A stretch of DNA of 64,000 nucleotides. Source: Vanilla planifolia (Eukaryota > Streptophyta > Magnoliopsida > Asparagales > Orchidaceae). Where the stretch lies: assembly GCA_023846275.1 (NCBI GenBank), contig CM043875.1:8737958-8801957 (forward strand), read 5' to 3'. Positions 14,201 through 26,619 of this stretch are shown one piece after another. Position numbers and translations under genes: made by a program. The notes beneath the pieces are model-generated. The model saw nothing but the letters and a program-made list of their open reading frames with translations, was not told where the DNA came from and made no database searches. Each line of letters begins with the position of its first letter. Position 1 is the first letter of the stretch.

Positions 14201-14701
14201 TTATTTATATAATTTACTTAGCTGTTACATATATACTACTTAGATATTGCATGCTAATCTTATAAGATGTTGCAAGTATTCCTTCTTGATCATATTAGCT
14301 CACCCTCTTATATTATTGTAGGATTAAAGAGTTAGGAGTTAAGTCAAGCTAAGATCATCTGAATCAGTGTAGCAATTGGATGATTTGTTCTTTTTATTTT
14401 AGCATCAGTGGTGGATTTGATATTAATTATCATTAGTTATATTTTTTAGATATGGGATTATATTATATTAGTTATTTAGACTTGATAATTTTTATTATGT
14501 TTTTCATCAGGCTTTAATGATTATTCCTGATATTATATTTAATTAGATTTAAATTTAACTGGTTTATTAATTACATGGATCCATTAGCATGATAATATTT
14601 CTATAAAACTATAATGAAATTATAAATACATTTGATTGTATGAATTTGAATTAGTTACACTTGTGTTTTTAAAGAAAATGAAAACAAATTTGAGTGTGAC
14701 A
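11280..14701 (+). mobile_element. Long solo LTR (Tekay/Del-like gypsy) nested in the - strand gypsy element
   Basis: The block interrupts the order RNase H (14.7 kb) to integrase (11.2 kb) of the surrounding element. It begins 'tgattaagatatg' and ends 'tttgagtgtgaca', giving TG...CA ends and a length of about 3.4 kb. Near its right end (about 14,295-14,330) is a 'ctcaccctcttatattattg' segment like that found near the 3' end of long Tekay/Del-type LTRs. There is no protein signature inside. Flanking 5-mers are ttatt and tttat, at best an imperfect duplication. The family name is from memory of LTR style, not a database match. Confidence 0.45.
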
Positions 14702-15959
14702 TTTATCTTTCTTAAATAATACCAACTGATGTGGTCTTATTGGCAAATGTCCTAATAAAGTCTTATTTCATCAAATATTAGTTTCCAATTATAGCTTATC
14801 CATATTGAAGGTCAAATACTTTTCTTCTTTTATAGTTAAGAGGCTACTAACACTAGCTTTATGGCTCTGAGCATCTACAACCATTTTTACCTCTAAGATG
14901 ATAATTGATTTTCATACCATAATATTTAATAAACTCTAATTGTCTTCTTTATCTTCGATTTTGTTTTTTTGGAGTAAAAATATACTTCAAATTTTGATGA
15001 TTTATGAAAATCACACATTCAACTCTACATAGATAATACCTCCAAATTTTTAGAATAAATATTATTATTACCAACTTAAGGTTATAATAGTTCATTTTCA
15101 TTTAGCTTGAGTCGTCTAGATGCATAGATAATTCTGTTCTTGTGTTACAGTAATACACAACAAAGCCTTTGCAAAGCTACATAACTATATGCTTGATAAC
15201 CTTCTGTGCCTTCAAGTAATACAAAGATTAGAACTGTAGTCAATTTATTATATAATATTTGAAAGCTATTTTCATAATATGCATCCCACTCAAAAATAGT
15301 TGTTTTTTTTTCATCACATATATAATGAGATTATGATATATATCTACACCAGATAGGTACGATTTGAAGACTGATATCTTGTGGTATATCACTAAGCCTA
15401 GTGTTAAGGCCAACGTTATTAGGAATCTATTTTTTGGTTTCAATTTTTATATGTTCCACTCACTTCATCATGTCAATCTAGATGTCATTTTTAAAGATAA
15501 TATATATATTTCATTTTATTTTAATTATCATTTATATTGTCATGTAATAGAGAAAATCAAGTATTAAATAAAGTCATAAAAAAGAAAAATCATGTAAGGA
15601 CTAACCAAGTAAAAAACCCTAAATATAAGTAGCATAGTAAAATGCAATCCATTAAAGATTATAAATATATATTATTATGTAATATCACATATTATTTGAT
15701 TTATCTTCCTATGTTTGAGAAGTAACTTTCTTCTCCAATCTCCTTTTTTCATAATTTCTACAATCTCACGCATGAAAATAATTCATTACATAATCCATCT
15801 TTCATTAATACCTAATATTTTCCTACTTGGACACATGACTCTTATGCTGATAATATAATTAAAGTCTTAAAACTTGTCTCCCTAAGCTTTCCCAATTCTT
15901 CCTCGTTTTCCTTTAAATTCTTTCTCAATTTCAACTCTTCCATATTTTCACATTTTATC

Positions 15960-16365
15960 ATAATTTTGTTATTTTCTTCTTATTACTATATTTTCAATAT
16001 TTTTATCTATTTCATCTTTTTTATTTATTTTACACTTTCCCTTTTTCCTATTATACTTTTATCTATTTATTTTTTTATTTATTTTTCTCTCTCAATTTTT
16101 AATTTCACTTTTTAATTTCTCCTCTACTTTTTGTCTTTTATATGTTATTATTTATTATTTTCTTATATTTTTGTTCATTCTTCCTTTATTTTTATTTATT
16201 TTAATTTCATATTTTTATTTAATTTATTTTATTTTCCCCTTTTCTTTATTTACATTGATATTTAAAGTTTTATTCAAAATTGTGTTTATTTTATTATATT
16301 TTTTCCTTTTTTTATTATTTTCCCTTATTATTGTTATTTATTTTTTTCTTGATTTTTCTCTTTCC
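15960..16365 (+). repeat. T-rich low-complexity block
   Basis: About 400 bases on the + strand are dominated by T with C, broken only by short A-containing words such as 'ttattt'. It lies inside the internal region of the - strand gypsy element, close to its 5' LTR, so on the element's own strand it is an A/G-rich tract. The apparent 90-residue Phe/Leu/Ile-rich reading frame here is a composition artefact. Confidence 0.6.
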
Positions 16366-16757
16366 TTAGCTCCCATGCAAATCCATTGGTCTGATTTCTT
16401 GAATCAATCAATCATGCATCACTCTCTCTGTGTCAATTCCTAGACCAATTATCTGATCCCAAATATGATTTAGAGTTAAAAAAATTTAGATTGGTACAAA
16501 CGTTGTCTGATTTAACTTGATCTAGCACTAGTTTAAGCAAAATCGCATGACCACCAAAATTAGAACATCTCTCTTTCTCTTCTATACTTCTTGTGCCCAT
16601 CAACTTTCTCTTTTTTCTTTTACTTGAAAATTTTGCAACCTCTCGACTTAATCCATCAGCAAAACCATCTTCTCATGATCATATTCCATCTCCTCTACTC
16701 ACACGAAACTTAGACATGTAAAATTAAAAACAAACTAAAATTAACAAAGCCTTCAGA

Positions 16758-17605
16758 TGTATCTCATAGGAGAACCTAAAACTATAACCTAAAATGCTTC
16801 CCTCTTAATAGGAGCATGGAAACAGTACTTCTCTAAGCTCACAATAACCATGATGGAGATAATAGTAATTTTACTAACTAACTACACTCAAATTTTGACC
16901 AAACGATGGGTTACTAGTGCAACCTAAACTTGACATGATGTTGGCTCCCTATTGAACCTTTTAGACCTATTTATAAAACACAATAAGGGTCAATAAGATC
17001 TTAATAGTAGTAATTCATCGAACATCCCTACTATATTAGACTTAGAATGTGGGAACAATAAAAAATATCCACTATTTAATTTACCCACAATGTTATTGCC
17101 AAAAATATGAAAATCCCATTTCCACAAGTTTCGACATGACATTTTTATAAAACACCTTGAATTAATTACAAATTAATTGCAAATGTAGCCTACCACAATC
17201 CGACATTCTTATATTTACAAATCTATCTTCCATAAAACATATTATTACTAAGTTAAAAATTTTTAAATTACAAATATACTATATGCATAACTTTATGATT
17301 TACTAATATATTTAAATCTTTAAATATTCATAATTAATTCTCTTAATCTCTAAATATTGCAAGCTTAATTCCATTAGACTCAACTTATAATGATCTTTCT
17401 GTTGATATATTTAAATGAGGTTTTTACCTTATTAGATATTATGATATGTTTCTTAAGGTTTTTATATTATTTTAATATTTTATATTCAAATAATATATTT
17501 TAAGAAATTAATTTTAGTAAATTTAAACATACATATCTATAATCTTATTAGCTTGATTCTAAGATTTCTCTTATCTTAATCAGGATAAAAATAAGGATTG
17601 TTACA
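16758..17605 (-). repeat. LTR, family A copy 3 (5' LTR of the - strand gypsy element)
   Basis: It aligns along its length with 8,953-9,850. Shared blocks include 'cttccctctt' near 16,798, 'cctatttataa' near 16,967 and 'acattcttatatttac' near 17,204. It ends 'ggattgttaca' at 17,605. The left limit is approximate. Confidence 0.6.
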
Positions 17606-20569
17606 AATATCATCTTATATAAATTACAATGTATAATATATTAAACACTTTAGTAAACATCAATAACCTACTAAATTAGATTTTAATAACTCAATATTTT
17701 TTTATTCTACTTTACTTGCTCAAATGATCCATCAAAAGATGGATTGTACAAAATAGCATAGCACAAATGAGTGAAACAAATGGAGAATGTATCAAAATAG
17801 AGGTTCAAAAATAAAATTACAAAAGAAAATCTCAATCTTTTAATTAGAGAAAAACTTCTAATCATTTATTTATAAATAAACTATAAGAAACATAGGTAGA
17901 AACTTTAAAACAAAACATGTTTCAGCAAAGATAGATCATCTTAATGATTTCAAATATAAATACCACATAACAACCTAATTTCATGCAACTCACACTGGTA
18001 AATAATGATGATTATGTTTTTTTAGTTTAAGAGCTCTTGAAATAATAAGAGACATGAGATATGTATTATAAGTTTAATCTTAACATATTTAGAAAAATAA
18101 GAGTCTAAACCATAAGTAATTAAAACTTAATATTATCCAAACCTCAATTTAATGCATTCAAATTCCAAATGCATCCTTATTAAGGATGCTTCTACATAAC
18201 TATAGTAAATTGGTGCAATATGGTCTCAAAATCTAATGATCTAAAGTATGTTAGAAGTTTAACAAAATTCTCTAGTACTCCTAATTTCATCTCAATTAAA
18301 ATCTATTCGAATCAAGTTAAAAGATTAATTATAATCCATTTCTTGGTTTAAATAACTTTCCTTAAGAAACCTTCATCTAACTTGTCATAATTACTTGTCT
18401 CTTACCAGTTATAATGAACACCCTTGAAACTTTTTTATTATCCAACAAATTAAAGTCATCTGATAATTCTAATATGTTATATATGTCTTCTTTCTTGCTT
18501 AGACTTTCTCAAGCAAACCTATAAAAAACTTGATCCATACGTTTAGGTATACTTGAGACAATTTATTGAGATCATTAACATCTTTTAAAATCCTTAACCA
18601 TCCTACTAATATCCAAATCTTGCATTTTGAGACAATCAATCTCTTGATGTTACCTCAAATACATAATTCTCTATGAGACATCCCAAGTGCATAAAAAAAA
18701 ACTCTATCTAAACTCTTGAGACCCATAAACACCTTTCTCAAGTGTTGTTAATGTCTTCATCCAACTCAATCCTATTGAGATGGGTCTTAAGGTCAATCTA
18801 TAAACAATTTTTCAATGTCTATCCTTAAGCCTCCTCAAGATTTGTAGGTCCTTCTCAAGTTATCTTCCATACATCTTGGTGCCTTCCCAACAATGTCATC
18901 ATCTGTATCATCTCTCACGAGAACTTTCAAGTGCCTAATTCATCGAATGCCTCTATTATAATTTTTCATAAATATTACACAAACTTATATAAATATTATT
19001 ATTTTGATACATTTTAACTTATTTGGCTAATTTAATTTCATTTTAGGATTTATTAACCAAGATCCAACAAAATTGTTATTAAATAAATGAGATTTATTTT
19101 TGAGCATGCAATTGTTATTCTACATCATGTTGCACAATATTATCTTTCCTTACTTATCCCCACTTTAACTTTTATTTTTTTTCTTGCTATGAAAAAAAGT
19201 TTATTTTTATTACTATTCATTTTATGCTTTCACTTAGTTATTATAATTATTATCAACTGAACATATTAAGTCATGTTAGTTAGATTAGCTTGTAGCTCCA
19301 TTTCACCAAGATGAGCACTTATGGTAAAGTTTGATATGTACTATTGTTTATGAGTTATTATTATATTATATCACATTAATGAATATTTAAGTTTTTTATC
19401 TTGTTTTTATGAGAATGTTAAGAACTTCATCAAAAAAAGGAGCTAATGATGCCCTAAAATTATTGATCAAATCTTTTATCCCCATTTTGACAACTCACAT
19501 ATTCTACAATCTAGAAATTATTTGAATTTAAACATTTTTCTTTTTTTAAAAAGTCAATAAAATTGAGATGAATCAATAAAAATATTCAATTTTAACTGTC
19601 TCATAACCATTGAATGATGAAGGAAATAAAATCACTTTAAAATAACAAATTCTTTTGTTTTCAAACCTAAAAATATGTCTTTTATACTTAATAATAGGTC
19701 TAATGTATGTGTAGATCTATTCTTGATTGTTTTTTGTTGCATGCTTGTAAAAGATAAAAGATTAGTTCACTAATGATTTGAGGAAGAAATCCACAATAAA
19801 TTATTTTTTTATCGAAGAAGGACAATAATATGCCTAAGTTGAAGCATTTGTCAAGTGGTTGCTCAGAAGTGACCCTCTAATACTTAATTTAATGTCAATC
19901 ACTAGTAGTTAAAGAGAGAAAGTCAAAGTGACTTTTGTTTCACTTCATCTTGATCAATCTCACACCATCTTTTAAAGGTTTATATTTTTTTCTTTACATG
20001 GATGTCAATGATAATGGACTCATCAAGTAGCCATCTTGTTCACATGCACTATAGAATTTTCTAACGTAGTCGATAATTGTTGTTGCTAGATTGGATCTCT
20101 AATCTTGTGAATTTTTAATGACCATTATTACGAGGTCTTGATATCGTTAATGTAAATCTTATCTCCTTAAAAATTATAAATATAAATCCAACTCTTTAAA
20201 GATTGGAGGTGTATATCAAACCTCACTTTACTAAAAGGTATAAATTTGAGGATACACTTGATTTAATAATATTTTCTGAATTTAAAGTTATGTATTAGAA
20301 ACTATACAACAAAATCTAATACACCAAATACAACTAATTCAATCATTATTCCAATATTATTTAGATTTAGTTTTCAATTTGAAAACATGAGAATAATATC
20401 ACTAAATGGTTCTTTATGAATGCTGTGAACCATTTAAAAAATTTGGAAATAATACCATTAGTTTCAAAGCTTCTCCCTCAAATATGTTTTAGGAGATTCT
20501 AAATTTCTAGCATTGCTATTTCTGAAAAAAGACTCGATAAAAATTAGATGGTCAAAATTATCACCCACG
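17606..20569. other. AT-rich intergenic DNA, no gene recognised
   Basis: About 3 kb without a supported gene. The part around 18.4-18.95 kb is less AT-rich and reads like decayed retroelement coding DNA, but no family motif could be fixed. Nothing else was recognised before base composition changes sharply at about 20.57 kb, where the promoter region of the next gene begins. Confidence 0.4.
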
Positions 20570-21510
20570 TTACCAATGTTTCAATCTTCACAACCGAGTG
20601 ATTCTTTCGCGGTTGGAGAAATGAACAACTGCCATTGTCGTCTCCGATCTGGAGACCTCATTAGGGTATGTGCCCTATCACGTAAGAGGATGATAACCGC
20701 AAGGCCATTGTAGGGTCGTCACTCGCTGGTGGTTTGTGCAGCACAACGTGTGTGAGGAGAGTCGCATACGAGTATTGATGACCACAAACTCCCGCGTGAT
20801 CCTTATCTAAACCTCATGTCAACAATGCTTCGTGGCTGTCAAGATGCCACGTCATAAAACAGTCGGAAAATAAATATATTTCCACATTTTGACGGATAAA
20901 TTACCTGCCAATGGTTCTCCAGCGCACGTTCTCCTTCTTCCACGTGGCAGACCTTTTCCTACGTGGAATACCACATTTGCGGCTACGTTCTCGCTCCGTT
21001 GGCATTTCCCTTGAATCTCCGGTAATAACTGCAATTACGGAAATAGTGGCCCATGATTTATTCTTAAATAAGAATATAAAAAATATTTTTCGTCCTTTAT
21101 TTCTGTCCACTAGGCCTTATTGATTCCGACACTAAGGGATACAAATGTGGCATAAAATCAATGCTCTCCCATAATAGCTCTCCACCACAATTGAACCTTT
21201 TTTTTATCCAAATTCCTGGTTTTCCCATGCATTTAATATATATTCAAATATAATGTCGGATTTATTGGATTTAATTAAGTTAAATGCCTTTTTTAAATAG
21301 AAGTAACGGGCCGGATCTGGCATCCGGGTTATGACACCTGAACATCCGCTCCACTTTCTGAAATATACATTTTGGCACTTGAAGTTGTTATTGCTTATTA
21401 GCTGAACCGCTTGAGTTTGACACGTGCGGAAGGTAAACGAGAAGAGATCGGTGGAAGTGATTAAACCGTCGTGGTAGTTTACGTGACGGGTGGAAGAGCT
21501 GGATTTACCG
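20570..21510 (+). promoter_or_regulatory. Upstream region of the TRP gene with clustered ACGT-core motifs
   Basis: GC content rises abruptly from about 20.57 kb. Several ACGT-core elements of the G-box/ABRE type occur within about 600 bp: 'gccacgtcat' (20,846-20,855), 'cacgtggc' (20,941-20,948), 'tacgtgga' (20,960-20,967) and 'cacgtg' (21,421-21,426). In plants such cores bind bZIP and bHLH factors in light, ABA and stress responses. No convincing TATA box was fixed. Conceptual frames here have no recognisable product, so I treat the region as regulatory, not coding. Confidence 0.45.
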
Positions 21511-21519
21511 GTTGGATAG

Positions 21520-21870
21520 GTTACCGGTCATTTGTATAAGAACTGGGGGGTTTTAGAAAAAGAGAGGTGGTTTTCGGAGTTTCAGGGTTTTGTGGTCTCC
21601 GTTCTTGTTGGTGGTGAGAATTTTGAGAGAGAAAGAGAAAGGGAAGGAAGGGGAGGAAGGGGAGTGGAGAAAATAGATTGGAAAGATGAAAAATTGAATG
21701 TTCTCCAGAATGTTGTTCCTTCTTCGGTGATTGATGAGTGCGTGAAGGAAGCCAACTCGCGTTCGATCGAGATCCGGGACTATTTCTGTGGTAGCGGATC
21801 GCTATCGCCGACGATCTATCGTCTGTGCTATAAATTGTGTGAATTTGAAGCTTTTCTTCGGGAATCTAAG
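21520..21870 (+). other. Probable 5' untranslated exon of the TRP gene with three short uORFs
   Basis: A GC-richer block ends in a consensus donor, 'aatctaag|gtaagc', at 21,870/21,871. The likely acceptor is 'aattcaag' ending at 23,071, only three bases before the TRP start codon, giving a leader intron of about 1.2 kb. The exon has a purine tract (about 21,626-21,665), common in plant leaders. The frame that stays open across the exon has no ATG upstream of the donor and no known domain. Three tiny upstream ORFs are present: 21,686-21,697, 21,698-21,730 and 21,734-21,745. The transcription start is not determined. Confidence 0.5.
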
Positions 21871-23074
21871 GTAAGCGCAAGAGGTTCGTCTGCTCCGGTT
21901 CCGTTCTTGGATTCACGCGTGGGTTTTAGCTGTGATTCGGCTTTTTTTTTTTTTTTTCTTGGCTATGATCATAAGTGGGTCGAAATTCGCAATCTCGCGT
22001 GTTTTGTTTATTTCGCAGAAAAGTTAATTAGGGCGTCGGTTCCTAACACTTCGTTCTTTGATTTGGGGTCACAGAATTGAGATTCAATTTGGCATGTAAA
22101 TGTGATTGCTTATGCTAAGAAGATCGCTTCTGTTGTGGAATTGTGGTAGCTTAAGCCCTACGGATGTTGGCCTGCTGAATTTTTGTTTGATCATTTATGT
22201 CTAGTGTTGCTTACGCCTTACGGATCCCTCTGCGTTGGATGTGATTTGATCAAGTCACCTCTTTTGTTGTTTGGAGTAAATCGTTCTCTTAGTTCCTCTA
22301 CAAACTGTTGATGGATCAATGGAGGATTACTATATGATTCCATGATTTTTGCAACGCGTTTTAAGAACGATTTTTGCTTGATCTATTGCTTTTATTTACA
22401 TATATTGGTGGTTGATTAAAACTTCGACTATTTTTTCCTGAGGTTTTGGGTTTTTACATAGGACCATTTATAACTTGGTACCCTTTTCGGTATTCTTCTA
22501 GTAAAACTTCGACATCTAACTCTAAATCTTTTTGTTTTCTTTGTTCATCTATTGCATACGTTGCATCGGGTTGTACAAATTTGCACAAGATCTTCTTGTT
22601 TTTATTTGCCAATAAATCTCGTATAATTCTTCCGACATAAATGAACGAAGATTTTCTTTCTCCGTCTTAGACTAAAGATCAGTACAATTCAAGTCTTATT
22701 CTTTATGTGATCCCATTTGATGCATGACCTGCAATACAGTCATAGTTTTCAAAGATTTCAGTTTTGATTTATTCTCCGGAAGGCAAGATTTGTGGCGAAC
22801 CTGTAACTTCTCGTTCTTGAGATTTTTTTTCATTAGTATCACCGTTCACTTTAACTTTTAATCGGAAACAAAAGAATTTTTTTTTCTTTTGGGTATTGTT
22901 TTCTCTTTTATTTATTGATTTTAGCAATATTTTGTAATTTCCTTTATGCTGACTTTGGTATACCATGCTATCAACACAAATGGACCGGGTTCTATAGCTT
23001 ACTTTTTAAGGCCGGCAACTGGATTCCTTCGCTCGTTGCTTGCTGAAGTGGTTCTTTTGGCTTAATTCAAGAGA

Positions 23075-26000
23075 ATGGTTTTCCAAAGGAGATTGGACTC
23101 TGAATGTACTGGATACCTGATGCCCAAAATGCCTCGGTTTCCAAGATCGGCAAGGGTACCTGCAAATCTCTCTGTTTGTCTTCTTGTTTCATCCTGATGG
23201 TAGGCATGCACATTAATTCATCATCCTTAATCTACAGAGAAGACGTTCTGCCCCCAAGAAGTTAGAGGACAATAAAATGCGGGCATTTGATTTGCTGGCA
23301 GCTGTAGCGGGGGAGCTATTATCACAGGAAGAGAAATCTTGGACATTATGCAAGGCAACAGGAAGAACTTGTCCTATCAATAAAGTCAAGCAGGAGCATA
23401 TTGATAATGGAAGCCCATCCAAAAGTGATATACTGGATCAAGGAAGTTGTGATGAAAGCAGCTTTGTTGCCAGGCTCATCTCTCATGGGAAGTTTGGCCC
23501 TACTTCTGAAGAACACATGAATGCAGCATCTGTCCTTGCGTTTGGGAAGTCTGATGTTTCGGAGAAGAATGCATTTATTGGCAAGTCTATTATTGCAGAC
23601 AAAAAGTGTGGATTACCCAGTAAATGCTTCAGTGAGGGGAGCCCTTCCTCTCCTTTGGGATCATGCCAATGTTTAGATGGCCGAACTATGAAGCCAATGC
23701 AAGTGGAGCAGCAATCAGCCAGACATTTAATGGATTTTGATGCTATGCAGATCCATAACAGGGAAGATCCCATGGATTTTGATGGAAAGTGTCCAGCTCC
23801 AGTGAGCTCAGACAGCAGCGTTGAGATCTCCCCATGTGAAGACTGTTATAGTGGTCGTACTAGTTCTTTTCACTCGGCTAGAGGTGATAAGGAACTACAT
23901 GTAGATAGAGATGATGACGAAAACTCTTCTGAGTGCACTCATGGTAGCACTATATATACTAAAGGCTTCAAGCCATATTGTACAGTAGAACATAGGTTAA
24001 GGAGAAAGATGACATCAAATTGTTGGAAAGCTAATCGTGCAGCTGTGAATGATGGAGAGCTGTCTAATGATGGTACGTATTTAGCCGTAAATTCTTGTTT
24101 TAATTGAAATTGTATTCTGTTCTTTTAGATGAATTTTATCACTAATGGATGTTGTGATTGATTTTCTTCTAGATGTAAATATGAAGCCTGTTTTCCATAG
24201 TCATAAACTGTGCTATACCCGACAAAGAACCCAGAGGAGCTCATTTAAAAGGAAGACGGTGAAAGAACGCTGCTCATTTTCAACTTCCAAAGGAGGATTT
24301 TCTGCTGCTCTAACAGATTCAACACTAAAAGATGGTATCAAGTTAGATACTGCTGATCACCATTCAGTCCTAAATGGTGGGGAGCCACTGTTAATCAAAT
24401 TGTTGAATTGAATGCCTACCAAGCTCTTCTCTTGCTGATGAATTTGAATTTGCTTATTTCCCCTGTTGCAGAACATTACGGGTCGTTCTCAAACATTGTT
24501 CACAGGTCATCATACGATTCAGAAGATCAATCTGGTATTACTGGATCTGATATGATAACATTTTCTTCTGGAATTATTTTCTAAAATCTGATGTATTGAG
24601 ATTCTAAGACTTGCTCTTTCTTTCTTGGCAGTCAAACTGAGCATCAAATCGTTTAGGGTGCCGGAGCTCTGCATAGACCTTCCTGCAAATGCTACTGTTA
24701 GCTCACTGAAGGTATCATGATCTTTGAACTTTTCATTTTAGTTCCATATGTTACCAATATTCTTTTTTATTGGCTGTGCTCCTTTTAGGTATTCACTTCT
24801 GTGCTGGGTGAATAACGTTTTAAAGAACCATGCTTTTCATTCCAAATCTTAAGCCTTCCAAATTACGCTTCACAACTAGAATTAGTTCGTATTCCCAACT
24901 TTTAGGTTGTCGATACAATGCAGATTTCGATACGTGCAACTGTCTTCAGATGCTTATGGCAGACTGTAATTCGTTTTAATCATTTGCATGGTTCGTTCTA
25001 GATGAAGATTAGAACAAAATGATGTCTTTTGCAGAAGACTGTCGTTGAAGCTGTGACTTCCATGCTTAGCGGTGGACTACGCGTGGGTGTTCTTTTGAAA
25101 GGGAAGAGGATTAGAGAAGACAACAAGACTCTGTTCCAAGCCGGAATTTGTAGCACTGAGAAGCTGGATAATTTGGGCTTTACGCTGGAGCCAAGTACAA
25201 CAACAGCTCTTTCACTAAGCAATTCACATCCTTGTGTATCCCAATCCCTCAACAAGTAATGAGCTTTTTTCCTACACTATTAGATCCTCATTGCAATTAA
25301 GGTGCTGTTGTAGCTTACACCATTTCTGTTGTATTCTAGGATTCAAGCTCGATTAGCTGATCAAGACACTTTCGATGCGAAAACCCATCCTCCTCTTTGC
25401 CCAACCACAAATGGCCTGGGCAGTGGGCATGGTTCAATCAACACACTTGTTGATCCTTCATCCGTAGAGAAAGAGGATGAGAATTCGAGAGCACTGGTTC
25501 CCATTCCAACCGCAAACGTCGAAGCTCTTGCCATCGTCCCTCTTCGCAACTCGAGGCGACCCGAAATGGTCCAGCGGCGGATCCGTCGTCCTTTTTCCGT
25601 TTCGGAAGTAGAGGCCCTGGTGCAGGCCGTGGAAAAGCTTGGAACTGGAAGGTCTATCAGAAACACCACACTGCCATCAAGACCTGAGTTCTTTTAGTCC
25701 CAGACTTAACTTTTCTTCTTTCACCATTGATGCAGGTGGCGTGATGTCAAGATTCGGGCCTTCGATAACGCCAAGCACCGAACCTATGTGGACCTGAAGG
25801 TAACTCTCATCGATAATATCTTCAAACATTATTACATGTGTTTTTCCTCAAAGAAGGAACCTTCCATGTGTTTGCGTGGAGACATAAGCATGCAAATCCA
25901 TTTGGAAGTCTGGTCCTTTTAGGCAGCCAGAACGGCCAGTTCTTTAATGGGTAGAGAACCTACCAACCTAAACGCGGTTACCTGTTTGTTCGTTCGCTTC

Positions 26001-26455
26001 TTTGGGAAGGCATGTATCTGGTCTTCTTTCGCTGAACTTTGAAGGGACCTTTTCCTTCTCCCAAATCTTTTAATTTGAGTTTGACGGTTCTATTTCTATC
26101 TTGTGTGCTGCCGTAATCGTTTGTGCTTTTCTTCTCCAAACAAACCGTATCCGTATAAACTAAATTGCAACAGGCTCATGGTTGTTCTTCTTTCAAAAAA
26201 TAAAATAAAATAATAATCCCTGTTTACTAGCTTTTCGTTTGCATTACTGCAAATGACGATGGGATTTGTTGTTGTCAGGACAAATGGAAGACGCTGGTGC
26301 ACACGGCGCGGATATCCCCTCAACAGAGAAGGGGTGAACCGGTGCCGCAGGAGCTCCTTGACCGGGTTCTCTCGGCTCACGCTCATTGGTCTCAGCAGCA
26401 GGCCAAGCTGAAGGTTAAGCCGAGCGGCCTGGTCGAGCAGAGCCTTGCTGCCTAG
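23075..26455 (+). CDS. TRP1: Telomere-repeat-binding protein (TRP/TBP1 family, UBL + telobox Myb)
   Basis: Nine coding exons: 23,075-23,155; 23,238-24,072; 24,173-24,334 (or to 24,376); 24,472-24,534; 24,632-24,711; 25,035-25,255; 25,340-25,651; 25,736-25,799; 26,279-26,455. All use GT-AG introns and keep phase, giving 664 residues (678 with the longer third exon). The start 'MVFQRRLD' followed by a basic 'RSARRRRSAPKK' patch and 'AFDLLAAVAGELL' matches the conserved N terminus of plant TRP/TBP1/RTBP1 proteins. The middle is Ser-rich and poorly conserved. A ubiquitin-like domain spans about residues 381-460. The C-terminal Myb domain runs about 560-645, with 'RRPFSVSEVEALV', 'GTGRW' and the telobox signature 'VDLKDKWKTLVHT' (603-615), followed by the plant-specific C-terminal extension. 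Family members bind duplex TTTAGGG repeats in the nucleus and affect telomere length. Which paralogue this is cannot be told. The protein looks intact. Confidence 0.9.
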
Positions 26456-26503
26456 GGGAGCACTCGGTCACAAAGCATCACTGCATGCATGTACAAAGTC
26501 CCA

Positions 26504-26509
26504 AATAAA
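26504..26509 (+). terminator. AATAAA polyadenylation signal of the TRP gene
   Basis: A canonical AATAAA lies 49 bases after the TRP stop codon. It is followed by A-rich sequence and, at 26,552-26,575, a (GAA)n run of about eight units. The 3' end is therefore probably within the next few tens of bases. Confidence 0.55.
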
Positions 26510-26551
26510 CGGAATAAGGTGAGATTAAAAAAAATGGAGTAAAATAGGAAC

Positions 26552-26575
26552 GAGAAGAAGAAGAAGAAGAAGAAG
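26552..26575 (+). repeat. (GAA)n microsatellite
   Basis: About eight GAA units, with the first one imperfect, in or just beyond the TRP 3' UTR. Confidence 0.85.
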
Positions 26576-26619
26576 TTTGTGTAATGTTATTAGTACTTCA
26601 ACGATTCTTTAAAGCCAGG

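Larger units (their letters stand above)
8953..17605 (-). mobile_element. Ty3/gypsy retrotransposon, broken, split by a nested LTR
   Basis: Two similar LTRs of family A bound the element: 8,953-9,850 (ends 'tgtaacac' and 'tgttaca') and about 16,758-17,605. Reading the - strand from right to left, reverse transcriptase/RNase H sequence lies at about 15,450-14,710, with hallmarks 'LPEGTEGY' and 'INHQNLKYIFTPKKQNRRQR'. Integrase lies at about 11,180-10,400 ('CLVHQQMKLE', then an 'EIDFVVGLPIS'-like core start). An integrase-tail/chromodomain-like end lies at about 10,180-9,880. A polypyrimidine run just right of the 8,953 LTR ('cctttttctctt') is the expected polypurine tract in this orientation. 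No gag or protease was recognised, so the internal region is reduced. The outermost 5 bases differ (aaaga, aatat), so no target duplication supports the pair. Many breaks; old. Confidence 0.65.

Noticed and set aside
16171-16443. 90-residue Phe/Leu/Ile-rich frame resembling a membrane protein
   Set aside because: It is a direct result of a T-rich low-complexity tract inside a retroelement.
20513-21123. Several 60-70-residue frames on both strands upstream of TRP
   Set aside because: They overlap on opposite strands, have no recognisable motif and lie in the promoter-like GC-rich block.
21532-22080. 182-residue open frame at the TRP leader
   Set aside because: It lacks an ATG before the strong donor at 21,871, runs into a T-rich intron and has no known domain. 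Treated as 5' UTR.
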